NCBI GenBank assembly: GCA_964386385.1 | Contig: CAYLRN010000006.1 | Span: forward strand, 82,110 to 146,109 | Source: RUG572 sp964386385 | GTDB taxonomy: Bacteria; Verrucomicrobiota; Kiritimatiellia; RFP12; UBA1067 | DNA: 64,000 nucleotides | Reading direction: 5' to 3' | Part shown: positions 1 through 7,422 of the stretch, piece by piece | Numbering within the stretch: the first letter of the stretch is position 1 | Layout of the letters: every line of letters starts with the position of its first letter | Translations under genes and position numbers: made by a program | The notes under the pieces: model-generated | What the model was told of the DNA's origin: nothing | Database searches by the model: none | Seen by the model: the letters and a program-made list of their open reading frames with translations, nothing else

Positions 1-624
1 CTCTAGGCCATCCCCGCCCGCAGTCCCTTCACAGGGTTTTGCATGGGCGCGCGCCGTCGCGCCCCGCGGCTCCATCACCACCGCCGCCTGCGCGGGGTCA
101 ACCCTGTACGCCAGCAGCATCTCGCGCGCCTGGCCGATGAAATCCCGGGCGGAAAGGTTCTTCTCGAACCACACGCCCAGATCGGCGATTTCCTGCCCGC
201 GGCGCAGATCGAAACCGTCAAGCGAAAGATTGGGGATGAACTTCGCGCCGACAAAGCCCTTCAGCAGATTCGGATGCAGCGCGTCCAGCAGACGGCACAG
301 CACGGGCGGAAGGTTCTGCCATTTGCCGTCCAGCGGATGCTCGCGCCCGCCGTAGACAAGCGCAAGCGGCCGCATGTTCGTGCCGCTTGCGGCAGTGGCG
401 TCCGCGAAAAAGAGCGTTTCGACCGCATCCGCCGGCGCAGGGGCGGGCGGCGGGGCGGGACGCCCCGCCCTACCGAAGGACGGGTCAATTGCATTTTCAG
501 GCGCAGAGGCGGCCTCTGGGCCATTCCCGCCCGCTGTCCCTTCGCATGGTTTTGCAGGGGCGCGCGCCGTCGTGTCCACGTCCCGCATATCCTCCGCGCC
601 GCCGCCATGTGCGCCGTCTGCCAT
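1..624 (-). CDS. Unknown protein, C-terminus cut by window edge
   Basis: An open frame of 208 codons starts at the ATG at 622-624 and is still open at base 1. I do not recognise the family. The central part (about residues 70-185) reads like a real folded domain, with segments such as ETLFFADATAASGTNMRPLA and KFIPNLSLDGFDLRRG. The N-terminal ~70 residues are Ala/Pro/Gly-rich linker. Two features are odd. A 58-bp stretch encoding a KPCEGTAGG-type linker occurs twice, 513 bp (171 codons) apart. One of the window's dispersed palindromic repeats lies in frame inside the coding sequence and is translated as part of the linker. KFIPNLSLDGFDL has a faint MOSC-like look, but this is too weak to name it. 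No clear ribosome binding site precedes the ATG. Confidence 0.55.
   Translation of the reverse strand, partial: MADGAHGGGAEDMRDVDTTARAPAKPCEGTAGGNGPEAASAPENAIDPSFGRAGRPAPPPAPAPADAVETLFFADATAASGTNMRPLALVYGGREHPLDGKWQNLPPVLCRLLDALHPNLLKGFVGAKFIPNLSLDGFDLRRGQEIADLGVWFEKNLSARDFIGQAREMLLAYRVDPAQAAVVMEPRGATARAHAKPCEGTAGGDGLE
449..475 (-). repeat. Dispersed hairpin repeat inside a coding region
   Basis: On the minus strand this reads GGTAGGGC, then arms GGGGCG and CGCCCC around TCC, then GCC. It belongs to the GGTAGGG-headed hairpin family seen in intergenic regions of this window, but here it is inside the open frame of the left-edge gene and is read in frame as Gly/Arg/Ala/Pro-rich linker. Confidence 0.6.
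514..571 (-). repeat. 58-bp direct repeat, second copy at 1-58
   Basis: Bases 1-58 and 514-571 are about 85% identical by eye and lie in the same reading frame of the left-edge gene. Both encode a linker of the form TARA(P/H)AKPCEGTAGG. The spacing of 513 bp is a whole number of codons. Confidence 0.6.
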
Positions 625-1062
625 CTTTCGACCCGATACGCCTTTCCATTCGTTCCTAAAAACTCCAATTCCGCCCTCCACGGGGCGGGATTCGCCACCT
701 CACGGCACGGCACACGCCAAAATCGCATACCACACCGCAATTGCAGGGATATTACCATTTTTTTTTTCTCCCCCGTCAAGGGGGGAAATGAGAAGATCAA
801 GTGGTCAAGTGATCAAGCGGCCAAGTTTGCGGCGGACGAGAACGTCCGCCCTCCATGGAGACGCCGCGGCTCACGTCGATCGTCTGCAACTTGACCACTT
901 AACCTAAAAGTCGCGCGCCCTTTTGCTCGTGGCGGTGTATGTCGTGACGATCCCTGTGCGCTCGTGGCGGGTGACCCTTGCGACGCACGACTGCAGCAGC
1001 GGGCGCGACGTCCCCGTCGCGCCGCAGACGGTCGCATGGACGGAGCGATGGGTGGTTTAGGG
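625..1062. other. Intergenic region, 438 bp, no gene seen
   Basis: The region holds the octamer/hairpin module at 796-905, a T10 run at 760-771 next to a C/G hairpin (the orientation does not fit an intrinsic terminator for either neighbour), and at 1001-1023 a GGGCGCGACG/CGTCGCGCC hairpin where the duplication shared with 4448-4789 begins. Short open frames here look like shadows with no start signals. Confidence 0.5.
796..905. repeat. Repeat module: octamer arrays flanking a hairpin
   Basis: Bases 796-827 are an imperfect array of an 8-mer of the type AAGTGGTC/AAGTGATC/AAGCGGCC. Bases 890-905 carry the same motif inverted (ACTTGACCACTTAACC). Between them, 831-854 is a hairpin: on the minus strand GGAGGGC, arms GGACG and CGTCC. 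It has the same architecture as the modules at 39.1-39.5 kb and 41.0-41.7 kb. Confidence 0.6.
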
Positions 1063-1875
1063 CTATTCGTGCGTATTGAGGTCGGGGATTTTCCTCGTCC
1101 ATTCCATTCGCTTCGCGTCCATCAATTTCTGCCTCTGCACGGCAACCGCAAGGTATTCGTCCTCGATTTCAATTCCAGCGAACCGTCTGCCGGTGAGCCG
1201 TGCAGCGATTCCCGTGGTTCCGCTTCCCGCGAAAGGGTCGAGTACGGTCGCCCCCGCCTTTGTGCTTGCAAGCATGGCCCTGACGACAAGCGCCAGCGGC
1301 TTCTGCGTAGGGTGCTTGCCGCAGGTCTTCTCCCACGGCGCGATGGCGGGCATCCGCCACACGTCGGTCATCTGCCGCCCGCCGGCAAGCCGGTGCATGA
1401 GGTCATAGTTGTAGAAATGCGGAACACGGTGTTCCCTGCGCGCCCACAGCAGGATTTCCGTTGAGTGCGTGAAGTACCGACAGCTGAGGTTCGGCGGCGG
1501 ATTCGCTTTCTGCCATGTCACTGCGTTTAGCATCTTGAAGTCCAGTTCCGACAGGACGTCCGCGACTGTGAAGACGTTGTGGAACGTTCCGCAGACCCAT
1601 ATTGTCGCGGAGTCGGACATCGCGTTCCTGCATGCCTTGAGCCATCGTCGCGTGAAATCCCTGTCAGACTCCCTTCCGCGCGACCTGTCCCACGCCCCCT
1701 TGTTCACGGAGACCTTCTTCCCCGCCTGTACCGAGAATCCGCCGTTTGAAAGAAAGTAAGGTGGGTCGGCGAAGACCATGTCGAATGGCCCCATGCGGTT
1801 TTCCGCGAGGATTTCCACGCAGTCGCCCTTGTGCAGACTGCAGCAGCCGTCCTCTGACGCATAGTACAGGCTCAT
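1063..1875 (-). CDS. dpnA: DpnA-type second DNA adenine methyltransferase
   Basis: 270-residue beta-class amino-methyltransferase: motif IV DPPY is at residues 37-40 and the AdoMet motif DPFAGSGTTG at 213-222, the motif order typical of the M2 (DpnA/M2.LlaDCHI) methylases that accompany DpnII-type systems. It should methylate adenine in GATC, perhaps including single-stranded DNA as DpnA does (known for the family, inferred here). It is the last gene of the operon: its ATG overlaps the endonuclease stop by 4 nt, implying translational coupling. Its 3' half, together with 62 bp of downstream DNA, is duplicated without visible change at 4448-4757. The order here is M1-R-M2, whereas the pneumococcal operon is M1-M2-R. 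Confidence 0.9.
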   Translation of the reverse strand: MSLYYASEDGCCSLHKGDCVEILAENRMGPFDMVFADPPYFLSNGGFSVQAGKKVSVNKGAWDRSRGRESDRDFTRRWLKACRNAMSDSATIWVCGTFHNVFTVADVLSELDFKMLNAVTWQKANPPPNLSCRYFTHSTEILLWARREHRVPHFYNYDLMHRLAGGRQMTDVWRMPAIAPWEKTCGKHPTQKPLALVVRAMLASTKAGATVLDPFAGSGTTGIAARLTGRRFAGIEIEDEYLAVAVQRQKLMDAKRMEWTRKIPDLNTHE

Positions 1876-2717
1876 ACGAACAGCCTTTCGGAGATTCCGT
1901 CCTCAAGTTCCTTGATGTTGAAGACTGTTGGCAGGACGTCGAAGGTCTCGCGGAGGTTCTGCCTTGCTTTCAGCCACCCCCTGCCGTCCGTGAACCACAC
2001 GAACTTGAACCCCTCTATCGGGAGAGACTCGACAGCCAGCATCTTGTACGACCTGGCGGTCTCGTTCAGTTTGGAGCCGCCGCTTCCGTAGAAGTTGGTT
2101 TCAACCGCGTAGACGCAGTTCCTTGTGCGCACTACGAAGTCGAAGCGCTTTTCAGTCCTGCCGGCGTTCGTCAGCGGAGAAAGGTCGACCCTCCACGAGG
2201 AGCATATTTCGCTTGCGTTCATTTCGGAATGGTACTCTACGTGGGCGGCATCCAGAAAGCGTTTCACAAGTCCCTCCATCTGATCCCCGCCGCGGTTCTT
2301 GTGTCCGTTCGAGTCCATCCCGGCCTCGACGCCGACGACATAGTCGTAGAGATTGTTGACGAGATGCCGCGAAATCAGGTCGAACAGGCCGGTCTTGCGC
2401 ATGAACGTGCAGTATTCATCCACCGACTGAACGGCTTCTGCGAATTCATACACGCCCCCGCCCTCGTCGTCGTGCGCGTATATCTCCGTTTCGCGTTTCG
2501 CAAGCAGAATCGGTATGGCGGACAGCACCGACGGAAACCGGGCGTAGAGGCGGCGGAAATCGAATTCCACGTCCAGTGAACCGATAAGCGAGTTCAGCAG
2601 ATGCAGTTCCGGTCTGTGTAGTTCGGCGTTTGCGACCACCTTCTTGAAATCCACGTAGTATGAATACGACGCGATGCTTTCGCGGAACTGTCCGAGCCAT
2701 GTGTCGAAGTCTCTCAT
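1872..2717 (-). CDS. dpnB: DpnII-family type II restriction endonuclease (GATC)
   Basis: 281 residues, close to the usual ~290 of the DpnII/MboI family. The C-terminal part carries the family's most conserved block: KRFDFVVRT, then VYAVETNFYGSGGSKLNETA, in which D and ExN take the place of the PD-(D/E)XK core. It cleaves double-stranded DNA at unmethylated GATC. It lies between its two methylases, with 4-nt ATGA overlaps at both ends, so all three are probably translated from one mRNA. No frameshift or missing core residue is seen, so the system looks functional. If active, the host must be fully GATC-methylated on adenine. Confidence 0.92.
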   Translation of the reverse strand: MRDFDTWLGQFRESIASYSYYVDFKKVVANAELHRPELHLLNSLIGSLDVEFDFRRLYARFPSVLSAIPILLAKRETEIYAHDDEGGGVYEFAEAVQSVDEYCTFMRKTGLFDLISRHLVNNLYDYVVGVEAGMDSNGHKNRGGDQMEGLVKRFLDAAHVEYHSEMNASEICSSWRVDLSPLTNAGRTEKRFDFVVRTRNCVYAVETNFYGSGGSKLNETARSYKMLAVESLPIEGFKFVWFTDGRGWLKARQNLRETFDVLPTVFNIKELEDGISERLFV

Positions 2718-3610
2718 GTAATCCCCCCATAGTTGCGTATCGCAAGTTCGGAAACAGGGCCGCGGCCGGCGGCCCTCGAGTTGATCATGCGGCTCGCCCG
2801 CACCCTGCGGATGTCAAACCCCGCATAGAGCTCCTCGAAGAACGTGTCGTGGGGATTGACGTTGTGCGGATCGGAGTTTGACAGCAGCCATCTGTGCCCG
2901 GTGGCGTCGAGGTTGCGGCAGAATTCCGCCAGCCGTTTCTGTTCGCCGTCGTCGAACCCGTCCTTTGAATACGCCGTGAATGCGGCCGAGCGCGTCAATG
3001 GGCGGTATGGCGGGTCGAGGTAGAAGAAGGCGTCGCCATCGATGCCGTTCGACATGTGCGCGAAGTCTCCGCACGTCACTTCGACCTTTTGAAGCAGCGC
3101 ACTGTCAGCCCATATGGTCTTCTCGTCGCAGATGCATGGGTTGACGGCTCTGCCGAACGGAACGTTGAACATGCCCTTGGAGTTGACGCGGTACAGCCCA
3201 TTGAAGCACGTCCTGTTGAGGAAGATGAAAAGCGCCGTCATTTCCTCGACATTCGCATCCCCGGAATTATAGCGGGCACGCTTTTCCAGGAACAGATTCC
3301 GTCGTTCGCTCTCGTTTCTGCGGCCGGCATATTCGGACTGCAATGCGCGAAGCCGTGAAACAAGGTCTTCGGGCGCGTCTCTGACCATCCTATAGCAGTT
3401 GGCAAGATTCGCGTTCAGGTCGTTTATGACAGCGCGGACTATGTTTGGGCATTTGGCAAGGACGTGGAACAGCACCGCCCCTCCTCCGACGAACGGCTCG
3501 ACGTAGACGAGATTCTTCCGCATGGCGAAATCGGCGGGAAGCAGCGTTTCCAGTTGAGAGATAAGCTGCCCCTTGCCGCCTGCCCACTTGACGAACGGCT
3601 TTCCGTTCAT
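2714..3610 (-). CDS. dpnM: Dam-family adenine methyltransferase (M.DpnII)
   Basis: 298-residue D12-class (alpha) N6-adenine methyltransferase. It has the N-terminal PFVKWAGGKGQLI block of Dam/M.DpnII, the AdoMet motif VEPFVGGGAVLF and the catalytic motif LDPPYRPL near residue 200. It should convert GATC to Gm6ATC and protect the host from the adjacent endonuclease. It is the first gene of the three-gene operon, overlapping the endonuclease start by 4 nt. The ATG at 3608-3610 is the first Met giving the canonical N-terminus; only a weak GGGAC-like ribosome site precedes it. Upstream are a 16-bp inverted repeat with a T-run and a TATAAT box. Confidence 0.95.
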   Translation of the reverse strand: MNGKPFVKWAGGKGQLISQLETLLPADFAMRKNLVYVEPFVGGGAVLFHVLAKCPNIVRAVINDLNANLANCYRMVRDAPEDLVSRLRALQSEYAGRRNESERRNLFLEKRARYNSGDANVEEMTALFIFLNRTCFNGLYRVNSKGMFNVPFGRAVNPCICDEKTIWADSALLQKVEVTCGDFAHMSNGIDGDAFFYLDPPYRPLTRSAAFTAYSKDGFDDGEQKRLAEFCRNLDATGHRWLLSNSDPHNVNPHDTFFEELYAGFDIRRVRASRMINSRAAGRGPVSELAIRNYGGIT

Positions 3611-3664
3611 GGTCTTGTCCCGATGTCCGCGCTCGTCCGTCCGCGGACACCATGTCCATGCATG

Positions 3665-3747
3665 AAAAAAGAGCGCGCTTCCTCTTTCATGTACTCTCCA
3701 GAAGCCCTACCACAGGCCTACCTGAATACATGAAAGAGGAAGTGCGC
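3665..3747 (-). terminator. Hairpin plus T-run upstream of the RM operon (attenuator-like)
   Basis: Perfect 16-bp inverted repeat, TACATGAAAGAGGAAG at 3727-3742 and its complement at 3678-3693, extended on both sides by GCGC-rich pairs. Read toward the methylase, the stem ends in GCGCGCTC followed by six T (3664-3670). It stands between a predicted promoter at 3921-3926 and the methylase start at 3610. It could be an intrinsic terminator/attenuator controlling the RM operon or, read as DNA, an operator. The function is inferred. Confidence 0.5.
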
Positions 3748-3773
3748 CCATATGGGCGCACCTCCACCGACAT
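3687..3773 (-). CDS. Possible 28-residue leader peptide of the RM operon
   Basis: A short frame from the ATG at 3771-3773 runs through the 20-bp palindrome and the first arm of the attenuator-like hairpin, and stops inside the second arm. It begins MSVEVRPYGRTSS. Ribosomes translating it would disrupt the hairpin, the arrangement expected of a leader peptide. No strong ribosome site precedes it, and it may simply be a relic. Confidence 0.2.
   Translation of the reverse strand: MSVEVRPYGRTSSFMYSGRPVVGLLEST
3742..3761. promoter_or_regulatory. 20-bp perfect palindrome
   Basis: GTGCGCCCATATGGGCGCAC is a perfect 20-bp palindrome that abuts the stem of the attenuator-like hairpin, about 135 bp before the methylase start. 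Its position suits an operator for a control protein, but no C-protein gene is visible nearby. Confidence 0.4.
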
Positions 3774-4447
3774 GCCGTTCAGGATATGAAATAGTGGTAG
3801 TATTTCTGGAGAACGACTTGCTGGCGTTGATGCCAAATTGCCTTTCGTCGCGGCGGATTTCTCCCCGCCGCGTCCGGTCCCGCGCGAAGCGGCCTTGCCG
3901 CCTTGCGCAGAACGCCGAGGATTATACCACAAAGCGGCATTGCGCGAAACGGCCATTCCGCCGCTCGCGTCCATTTGTGCTATACTGCCGGCAGTTCCCA
4001 TGAAAGCCCCATTGTCCGAGATAGGCAACCGGTACGCATCGGTAGGGTGCGATATCCCCGTTGCGCCACCGTCTTTCATTCGCCACGGGCGTATTCGGGT
4101 AGATGCCGGCACAATGTCAGAACGCCCGCGCGGACGAGCGCGGAAAGGTGACGGTGACGGAGACGAATCCGCCCTACGGCGGCACGGAGACATGAGCCTC
4201 TTTCGCGTGTTCTCGTTCTGACAGGCCGACCTTCGCGTTAATCACCCCTACACGAGTTTGCAAACTCGTGTAGGGGCCGGCGGTGACCGTTTTGCCGATC
4301 CCTGGAGGGCGGTTGTCCTCAACCGCCGAAAGCGCGGCGGGAGAATGCGCCGGTGCGGGACGTCCCGCCCTGCCGAATGCGGCGAATGGCGCGGACGCCA
4401 ACGGCGAAACATATGGAATGGATGGCGCAGCGAATGCCAATCCGGTA
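3774..4447. other. Intergenic region with palindromes and decayed repeats
   Basis: No convincing gene. It holds a degenerate GGTAGGG-headed repeat at 4041-4068; a perfect 32-bp palindrome at 4245-4276 (arms CCCCTACACGAGTTTG and complement); a GGAGGGC hairpin at 4304-4327 with arms GGTTG/CAACC; another hairpin at 4352-4374 with GGGACGTCCC at its centre; and a plus-strand TATACT at 3981-3986 14 nt before an ATG that opens only a low-complexity 73-codon frame. Confidence 0.5.
3921..3926 (-). promoter_or_regulatory. Predicted -10 box for RM operon transcript
   Basis: On the minus strand TATAAT lies in the same GTGGTATAATC context as the -10 boxes of ftsH, the LRR gene and the ATPase gene, but here no ATG follows closely. 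A transcript from it would have a ~300-nt leader containing the hairpin at 3665-3747 before the methylase. Confidence 0.4.
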
Positions 4448-4470
4448 GGGCGCGACGTCCCCGTCGCGCC
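4444..4470 (+). repeat. Dispersed GGTAGGG hairpin at duplication edge
   Basis: GGTAGGG followed by arms GCGCGACG and CGTCGCGC around TCCC. The duplicated DNA shared with 1001-1310 begins inside this element at 4448, suggesting that recombination between dispersed hairpins created the duplication. Confidence 0.6.
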
Positions 4471-4789
4471 GCAGACGGTCGCATGGACGGAGCGATGGGT
4501 GGTTTAGGGCTATTCGTGCGTATTGAGGTCGGGGATTTTCCTCGTCCATTCCATTCGCTTCGCGTCCATCAATTTCTGCCTCTGCACGGCAACCGCAAGG
4601 TATTCGTCCTCGATTTCAATTCCAGCGAACCGTCTGCCGGTGAGCCGTGCAGCGATTCCCGTGGTTCCGCTTCCCGCGAAAGGGTCGAGTACGGTCGCCC
4701 CCGCCTTTGTGCTTGCAAGCATGGCCCTGACGACAAGCGCCAGCGGCTTCTGCGTAGTGTCCCACGCCCCCTTGTTCACCCCGCCTGTA
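4448..4789 (-). pseudogene. Truncated duplicate of the DpnA-type methylase
   Basis: Three blocks match the dpnA region with no difference seen: 4448-4757 equals 1001-1310, 4758-4779 equals 1686-1707, and about 4780-4789 equals 1721-1730. The copy has thus lost 375 bp (125 codons, in frame) and then about 13 bp (out of frame). The remaining frame, 4510-4779, could encode 89 residues from a GTG start, keeping DPFAGSGTTG but lacking the catalytic DPPY, so it cannot be an active methylase. The identity implies a recent event. The copy is separated from the parent by the intact endonuclease and dam genes. Confidence 0.85.
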
Positions 4790-4833
4790 TGGACGATGGG
4801 CTTAAGGGGCTGCGACGCCGCAGGAACGCCGAT

Positions 4834-4950
4834 TCAGGCGAGCGGCAGGGTCGGCTGGCGGCCGATTTCCGGCGGGAACAGCCGCCAGACCAGCCCGTAC
4901 TTCCGGAACGCATAGGCCACTGTCACGTGCCTGCGCTGCTCCACGTCCAA
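4834..4950 (-). pseudogene. C-terminal gene remnant of unknown origin
   Basis: The minus-strand frame reads LDVEQRRHVTVAYAFRKYGL, then VWRLFPPEIGRQPTLPLA and a stop at 4834-4836. Codon use and composition look coding, but an in-frame stop lies just upstream (about 4960), so only the tail of a lost gene remains. I cannot name the parent. It sits between the truncated methylase copy and repeat debris. Confidence 0.35.
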
Positions 4951-4961
4951 CTGCGATGTTT

Positions 4962-5087
4962 AGGCTTAACCCTTAATCTCTCCTGGAAGAGTCGCGCTCC
5001 TGCACGACCGAGGCAAGAACGGCGGACGCGCGGGAGCGCGTCCCTCCCGAAGGGCGATGATTCAACGCAGAGGCGCAGAGGGAAGAT
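4962..5087. repeat. Repeat-module relic and GGAGGG hairpin
   Basis: 4962-4978 (TTAGGCTTAACCCTTAATC) matches the closing inverted octamer array of the module at 41.7 kb, without an obvious opening partner nearby. 5024-5047 is a hairpin: on the minus strand GGAGGG, arms ACGCGC and GCGCGT around TCCC. The same hairpin occurs in each 272-bp unit at 41 kb. Confidence 0.45.
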
Positions 5088-5861
5088 TCAGCGCGTTTCG
5101 GGGAGGGGGTCGGGGGCGCTGGACCAGATGACCTGGGAGGGGCTGGCGCGCAGCTTGTCCGCCCAGTCGCGGAGCGAGGAGGTGGCCTCGCGGGCGTTTT
5201 CGAGGATTTCCGAAATCCGGCCCTGCTCCGACTGCAGAAGCGCGTCCACGCCTGCAAGCGCGCCCTGCGCGGCCTGCAGCGCGGCGACGGCGTTCGTCCA
5301 CCCGTCCGCCAGGTCCACCTTCTCAAGCTGCGCAAGGATGCGGTCGACGGAATTGGCGGCCGCCTCCATGATCGACGGCGCGGGGGGGATCGCCACCATG
5401 CGCGGAGTCCAGCTGATCCGGCGGTCTGCGGCGTCGGCCTTGAAGTCCAGCGCGATGCGGGAAAGGCCGGTGATGGCGCTGGAGGAGACGGTGGCGTGAA
5501 GCCCCCTTTCGACGAACTCGCGCACTCTCGCGGACGCATCATCGCCGTCGCCAAGGCCGAAGTGTTTCCTGTTCAGGGACATCTTCACCCAGATGCACTG
5601 TCCGTCCCTCTTCGAGCACTTCGGATACTCCGCGCGCACGAAGTTGACGTCCCGCACCTCGCCCACCTTTATCCCGCGCAGCTCCACGGCGCTGCCGACG
5701 CTGAGACCGGAGACTCCGTTCTCGAAGTACGTCTCCGCGAAGAACTCGTCGCGCACGTCGCGGACGCCGCCGAGGTAGACGAGCGCGCCGAGGATCAGCA
5801 CGATCCCCAGCACGACCGCAAAGCCGATTTTCGCGTAGTTGGCCTGGTTGTCACTTGCCAT
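5088..5861 (-). CDS. mlaD: MlaD/MCE-family lipid-transport protein
   Basis: 257 residues with one N-terminal membrane anchor (about 11-32, ending VYLGG) followed by an MCE domain (about 40-150) with the typical SGLSVGSAVELRGIKVGEV core, then a helical C-terminal tail. MlaD hexamers bind phospholipid in the periplasm and pair with the MlaE-MlaF transporter to move lipids between inner and outer membrane. Its start overlaps the end of mlaF by 11 nt, and it closes the mlaE-mlaF-mlaD run. Substrate and direction of transport cannot be read from sequence. Confidence 0.88.
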   Translation of the reverse strand: MASDNQANYAKIGFAVVLGIVLILGALVYLGGVRDVRDEFFAETYFENGVSGLSVGSAVELRGIKVGEVRDVNFVRAEYPKCSKRDGQCIWVKMSLNRKHFGLGDGDDASARVREFVERGLHATVSSSAITGLSRIALDFKADAADRRISWTPRMVAIPPAPSIMEAAANSVDRILAQLEKVDLADGWTNAVAALQAAQGALAGVDALLQSEQGRISEILENAREATSSLRDWADKLRASPSQVIWSSAPDPLPETR

Positions 5862-6609
5862 GGATCTCTCCTCTGTTGAAGAAGTTCAGCACGAACGGGT
5901 CGTCGGAAGTGGACTTGAGCGACTGCGGACGCCCCAGGGCGATCATGCCGCGGCGCGCCTTGTCGAACATCGCGCAACGGTCTGCGATCTTGAATATGGA
6001 CGGGAGCTCGTGCGTGACGATCACGAACGTCATGCCCCTCTTCTCGCGAAGGCGCAGGATCAGATCGTCCAGGGCGGACGACGTGATGGGGTCGAGGCCG
6101 GCGGACGGCTCGTCGAGAAAGAGGATTTCCGGGTCGAGGGCCATTGCGCGGGCGATGGCGGCGCGCTTCTTCATGCCGCCGGAGAGTTCGGACGGCATCT
6201 TGTCCGCGGCGTCCGCAAGCCCCACAAGTTCCAGAAGTCCCATCGCCCTGTCCTGCCGCGCATTGCGGCGAAGGCGGGTGAACTCCTCAAGGGGGAGCAT
6301 GACGTTCTCCAGGACGCTCATGCTGCCGAAGAGGGCGCCGCTCTGGTACATGACGCCGATCTTCCGGCAGAGGGCGGCGCGCGTCCGCCGCGTCCACTCC
6401 ATCCCCGCGACGACGAGGCGTCCGCCCAGAACGGGGTTGAGCCCGATCATGTGCTTCATGATCGTGGACTTCCCGCAGCCGGAGCCTCCGAGCAGTATGA
6501 ATATCTCGCCGCGGCGCACGGTGAAACTGACGTCGTGCAGGATTTCGACGCCGGGGTAGCCGGCGTTCACCCGGTCGAGTTCGATGCATATGTCGCTGGA
6601 ATCGGACAT
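5851..6609 (-). CDS. mlaF: MlaF-type ABC transporter ATPase
   Basis: 252-residue ABC ATPase. Walker A GGSGCGKST is at 41-49, the Q-loop at YQSG (88-91), the signature LSGGM at 142-146, and Walker B ILFLDEP at 162-168 followed by the D-loop SAGLD and the H-loop THE. LSGGMKKR is typical of MlaF/Ttg2A rather than of import ATPases. It supplies energy for MlaE/MlaD lipid transport at the inner membrane. It starts 6 nt downstream of the mlaE stop and overlaps mlaD. Confidence 0.93.
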   Translation of the reverse strand: MSDSSDICIELDRVNAGYPGVEILHDVSFTVRRGEIFILLGGSGCGKSTIMKHMIGLNPVLGGRLVVAGMEWTRRTRAALCRKIGVMYQSGALFGSMSVLENVMLPLEEFTRLRRNARQDRAMGLLELVGLADAADKMPSELSGGMKKRAAIARAMALDPEILFLDEPSAGLDPITSSALDDLILRLREKRGMTFVIVTHELPSIFKIADRCAMFDKARRGMIALGRPQSLKSTSDDPFVLNFFNRGEIHGK

Positions 6610-6615
6610 TGGCGG

Positions 6616-7422
6616 TCACAGGTTGAAGAGGTAGCAGAAGACGGCGAGAATGCCGTCGGAAAGCGCGATCGCCACGATGCCGCCGACGACGGCGGCGGTG
6701 GCTGACGCGCCCACGCCGTCGGCGGTGTTCTTCGTGCGGATGCCGCGCGAGCATCCGATGAGGCCGACGAGGAAGCCGAAGAGAGCGCCCTTTCCGAGGC
6801 CGAGGAGAATCATGAACTGCGTGGTAGAATCCATGACGTGGCGCCAGAAGACGGTGGACGGAATGTCCATGACCCGCAGGACGATCGCGCCGCCGAGAAG
6901 TCCGGCCAGTTCCGCGCAGATCGTCAGGACGGGCATTGCCAGCGCTGCGGCGAGGACGCGCGGCAGGACGAGGAAGCGCACGGGCGGGAGGCCCATCGTC
7001 GTCAGCGCGTCCAGTTCCTCGTCCACCTTCATCGTGCCTATCTCGGCCGCGAACGCGCTTCCGCTGCGTCCGGCAAGGACGATCGCCGTGACGAGCGGGC
7101 CAAGTTCGCGGAAGAGTCCGATCGCGATCAGGTCCGCGACGTACACCTCCACGCCGAACGTCTGCAGCGCGGACGCGCTCTGGAACGCGAGAATCAAACC
7201 AAGGAGAAAGCCGATCGCCGTCGAAATCGGAAGTCCGTCGAAGCAGGCCCGCTCGAACGCCAGGGCGAAGTCGCCGAAGCGGAAGCGGCGCGGATGGAAA
7301 GGCAGGGACAGCGCCTCGACGAGCGTCTCGCCGAGGAAGGCGCATCCTTCGCGGAAGCCGGCGACGCCGCGGCAGCACCCCTCGCCCACCGCGACGAGAA
7401 AAGGGCGATGCCGCCGTGTCAT
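6616..7422 (-). CDS. mlaE: MlaE-type permease
   Basis: 268 residues from the ATG at 7420-7422; longer in-frame extensions into the secretin gene are shadows. Several hydrophobic helices and the MlaE core are visible: PLVTAIVLAGRSGSAFAAEI, then GTMKVDEELDALTTMG, the family's most conserved stretch. It forms the membrane part of the Mla-type lipid ABC transporter. Its start codon overlaps the stop of the upstream secretin gene as ATGA, so the three mla genes are coupled to the secretin operon. Confidence 0.92.
   Translation of the reverse strand: MTRRHRPFLVAVGEGCCRGVAGFREGCAFLGETLVEALSLPFHPRRFRFGDFALAFERACFDGLPISTAIGFLLGLILAFQSASALQTFGVEVYVADLIAIGLFRELGPLVTAIVLAGRSGSAFAAEIGTMKVDEELDALTTMGLPPVRFLVLPRVLAAALAMPVLTICAELAGLLGGAIVLRVMDIPSTVFWRHVMDSTTQFMILLGLGKGALFGFLVGLIGCSRGIRTKNTADGVGASATAAVVGGIVAIALSDGILAVFCYLFNL

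Noticed and set aside
760..787. Possible intrinsic terminator at the T10 run
   Set aside because: The T-run precedes the hairpin on the plus strand and becomes an A-run on the minus strand, so it does not terminate either neighbouring gene.
43..894. Long plus-strand open frame of 283 codons at the left edge
   Set aside because: Antisense shadow in high-GC DNA: Arg/Pro-rich composition, it crosses the T-run and repeat module, and the minus-strand frame has protein-like composition.
3687..4193. Minus-strand 168-codon frame upstream of dam
   Set aside because: Most of it spans repeat debris and the promoter region; only the last 28 codons are kept, as a possible leader peptide.
4000..4221. Plus-strand 73-codon frame 14 nt after a TATACT box
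   Set aside because: It crosses a degenerate GGTAGGG repeat and has Arg/Gly/Asp-rich low complexity; no homology is recognisable.
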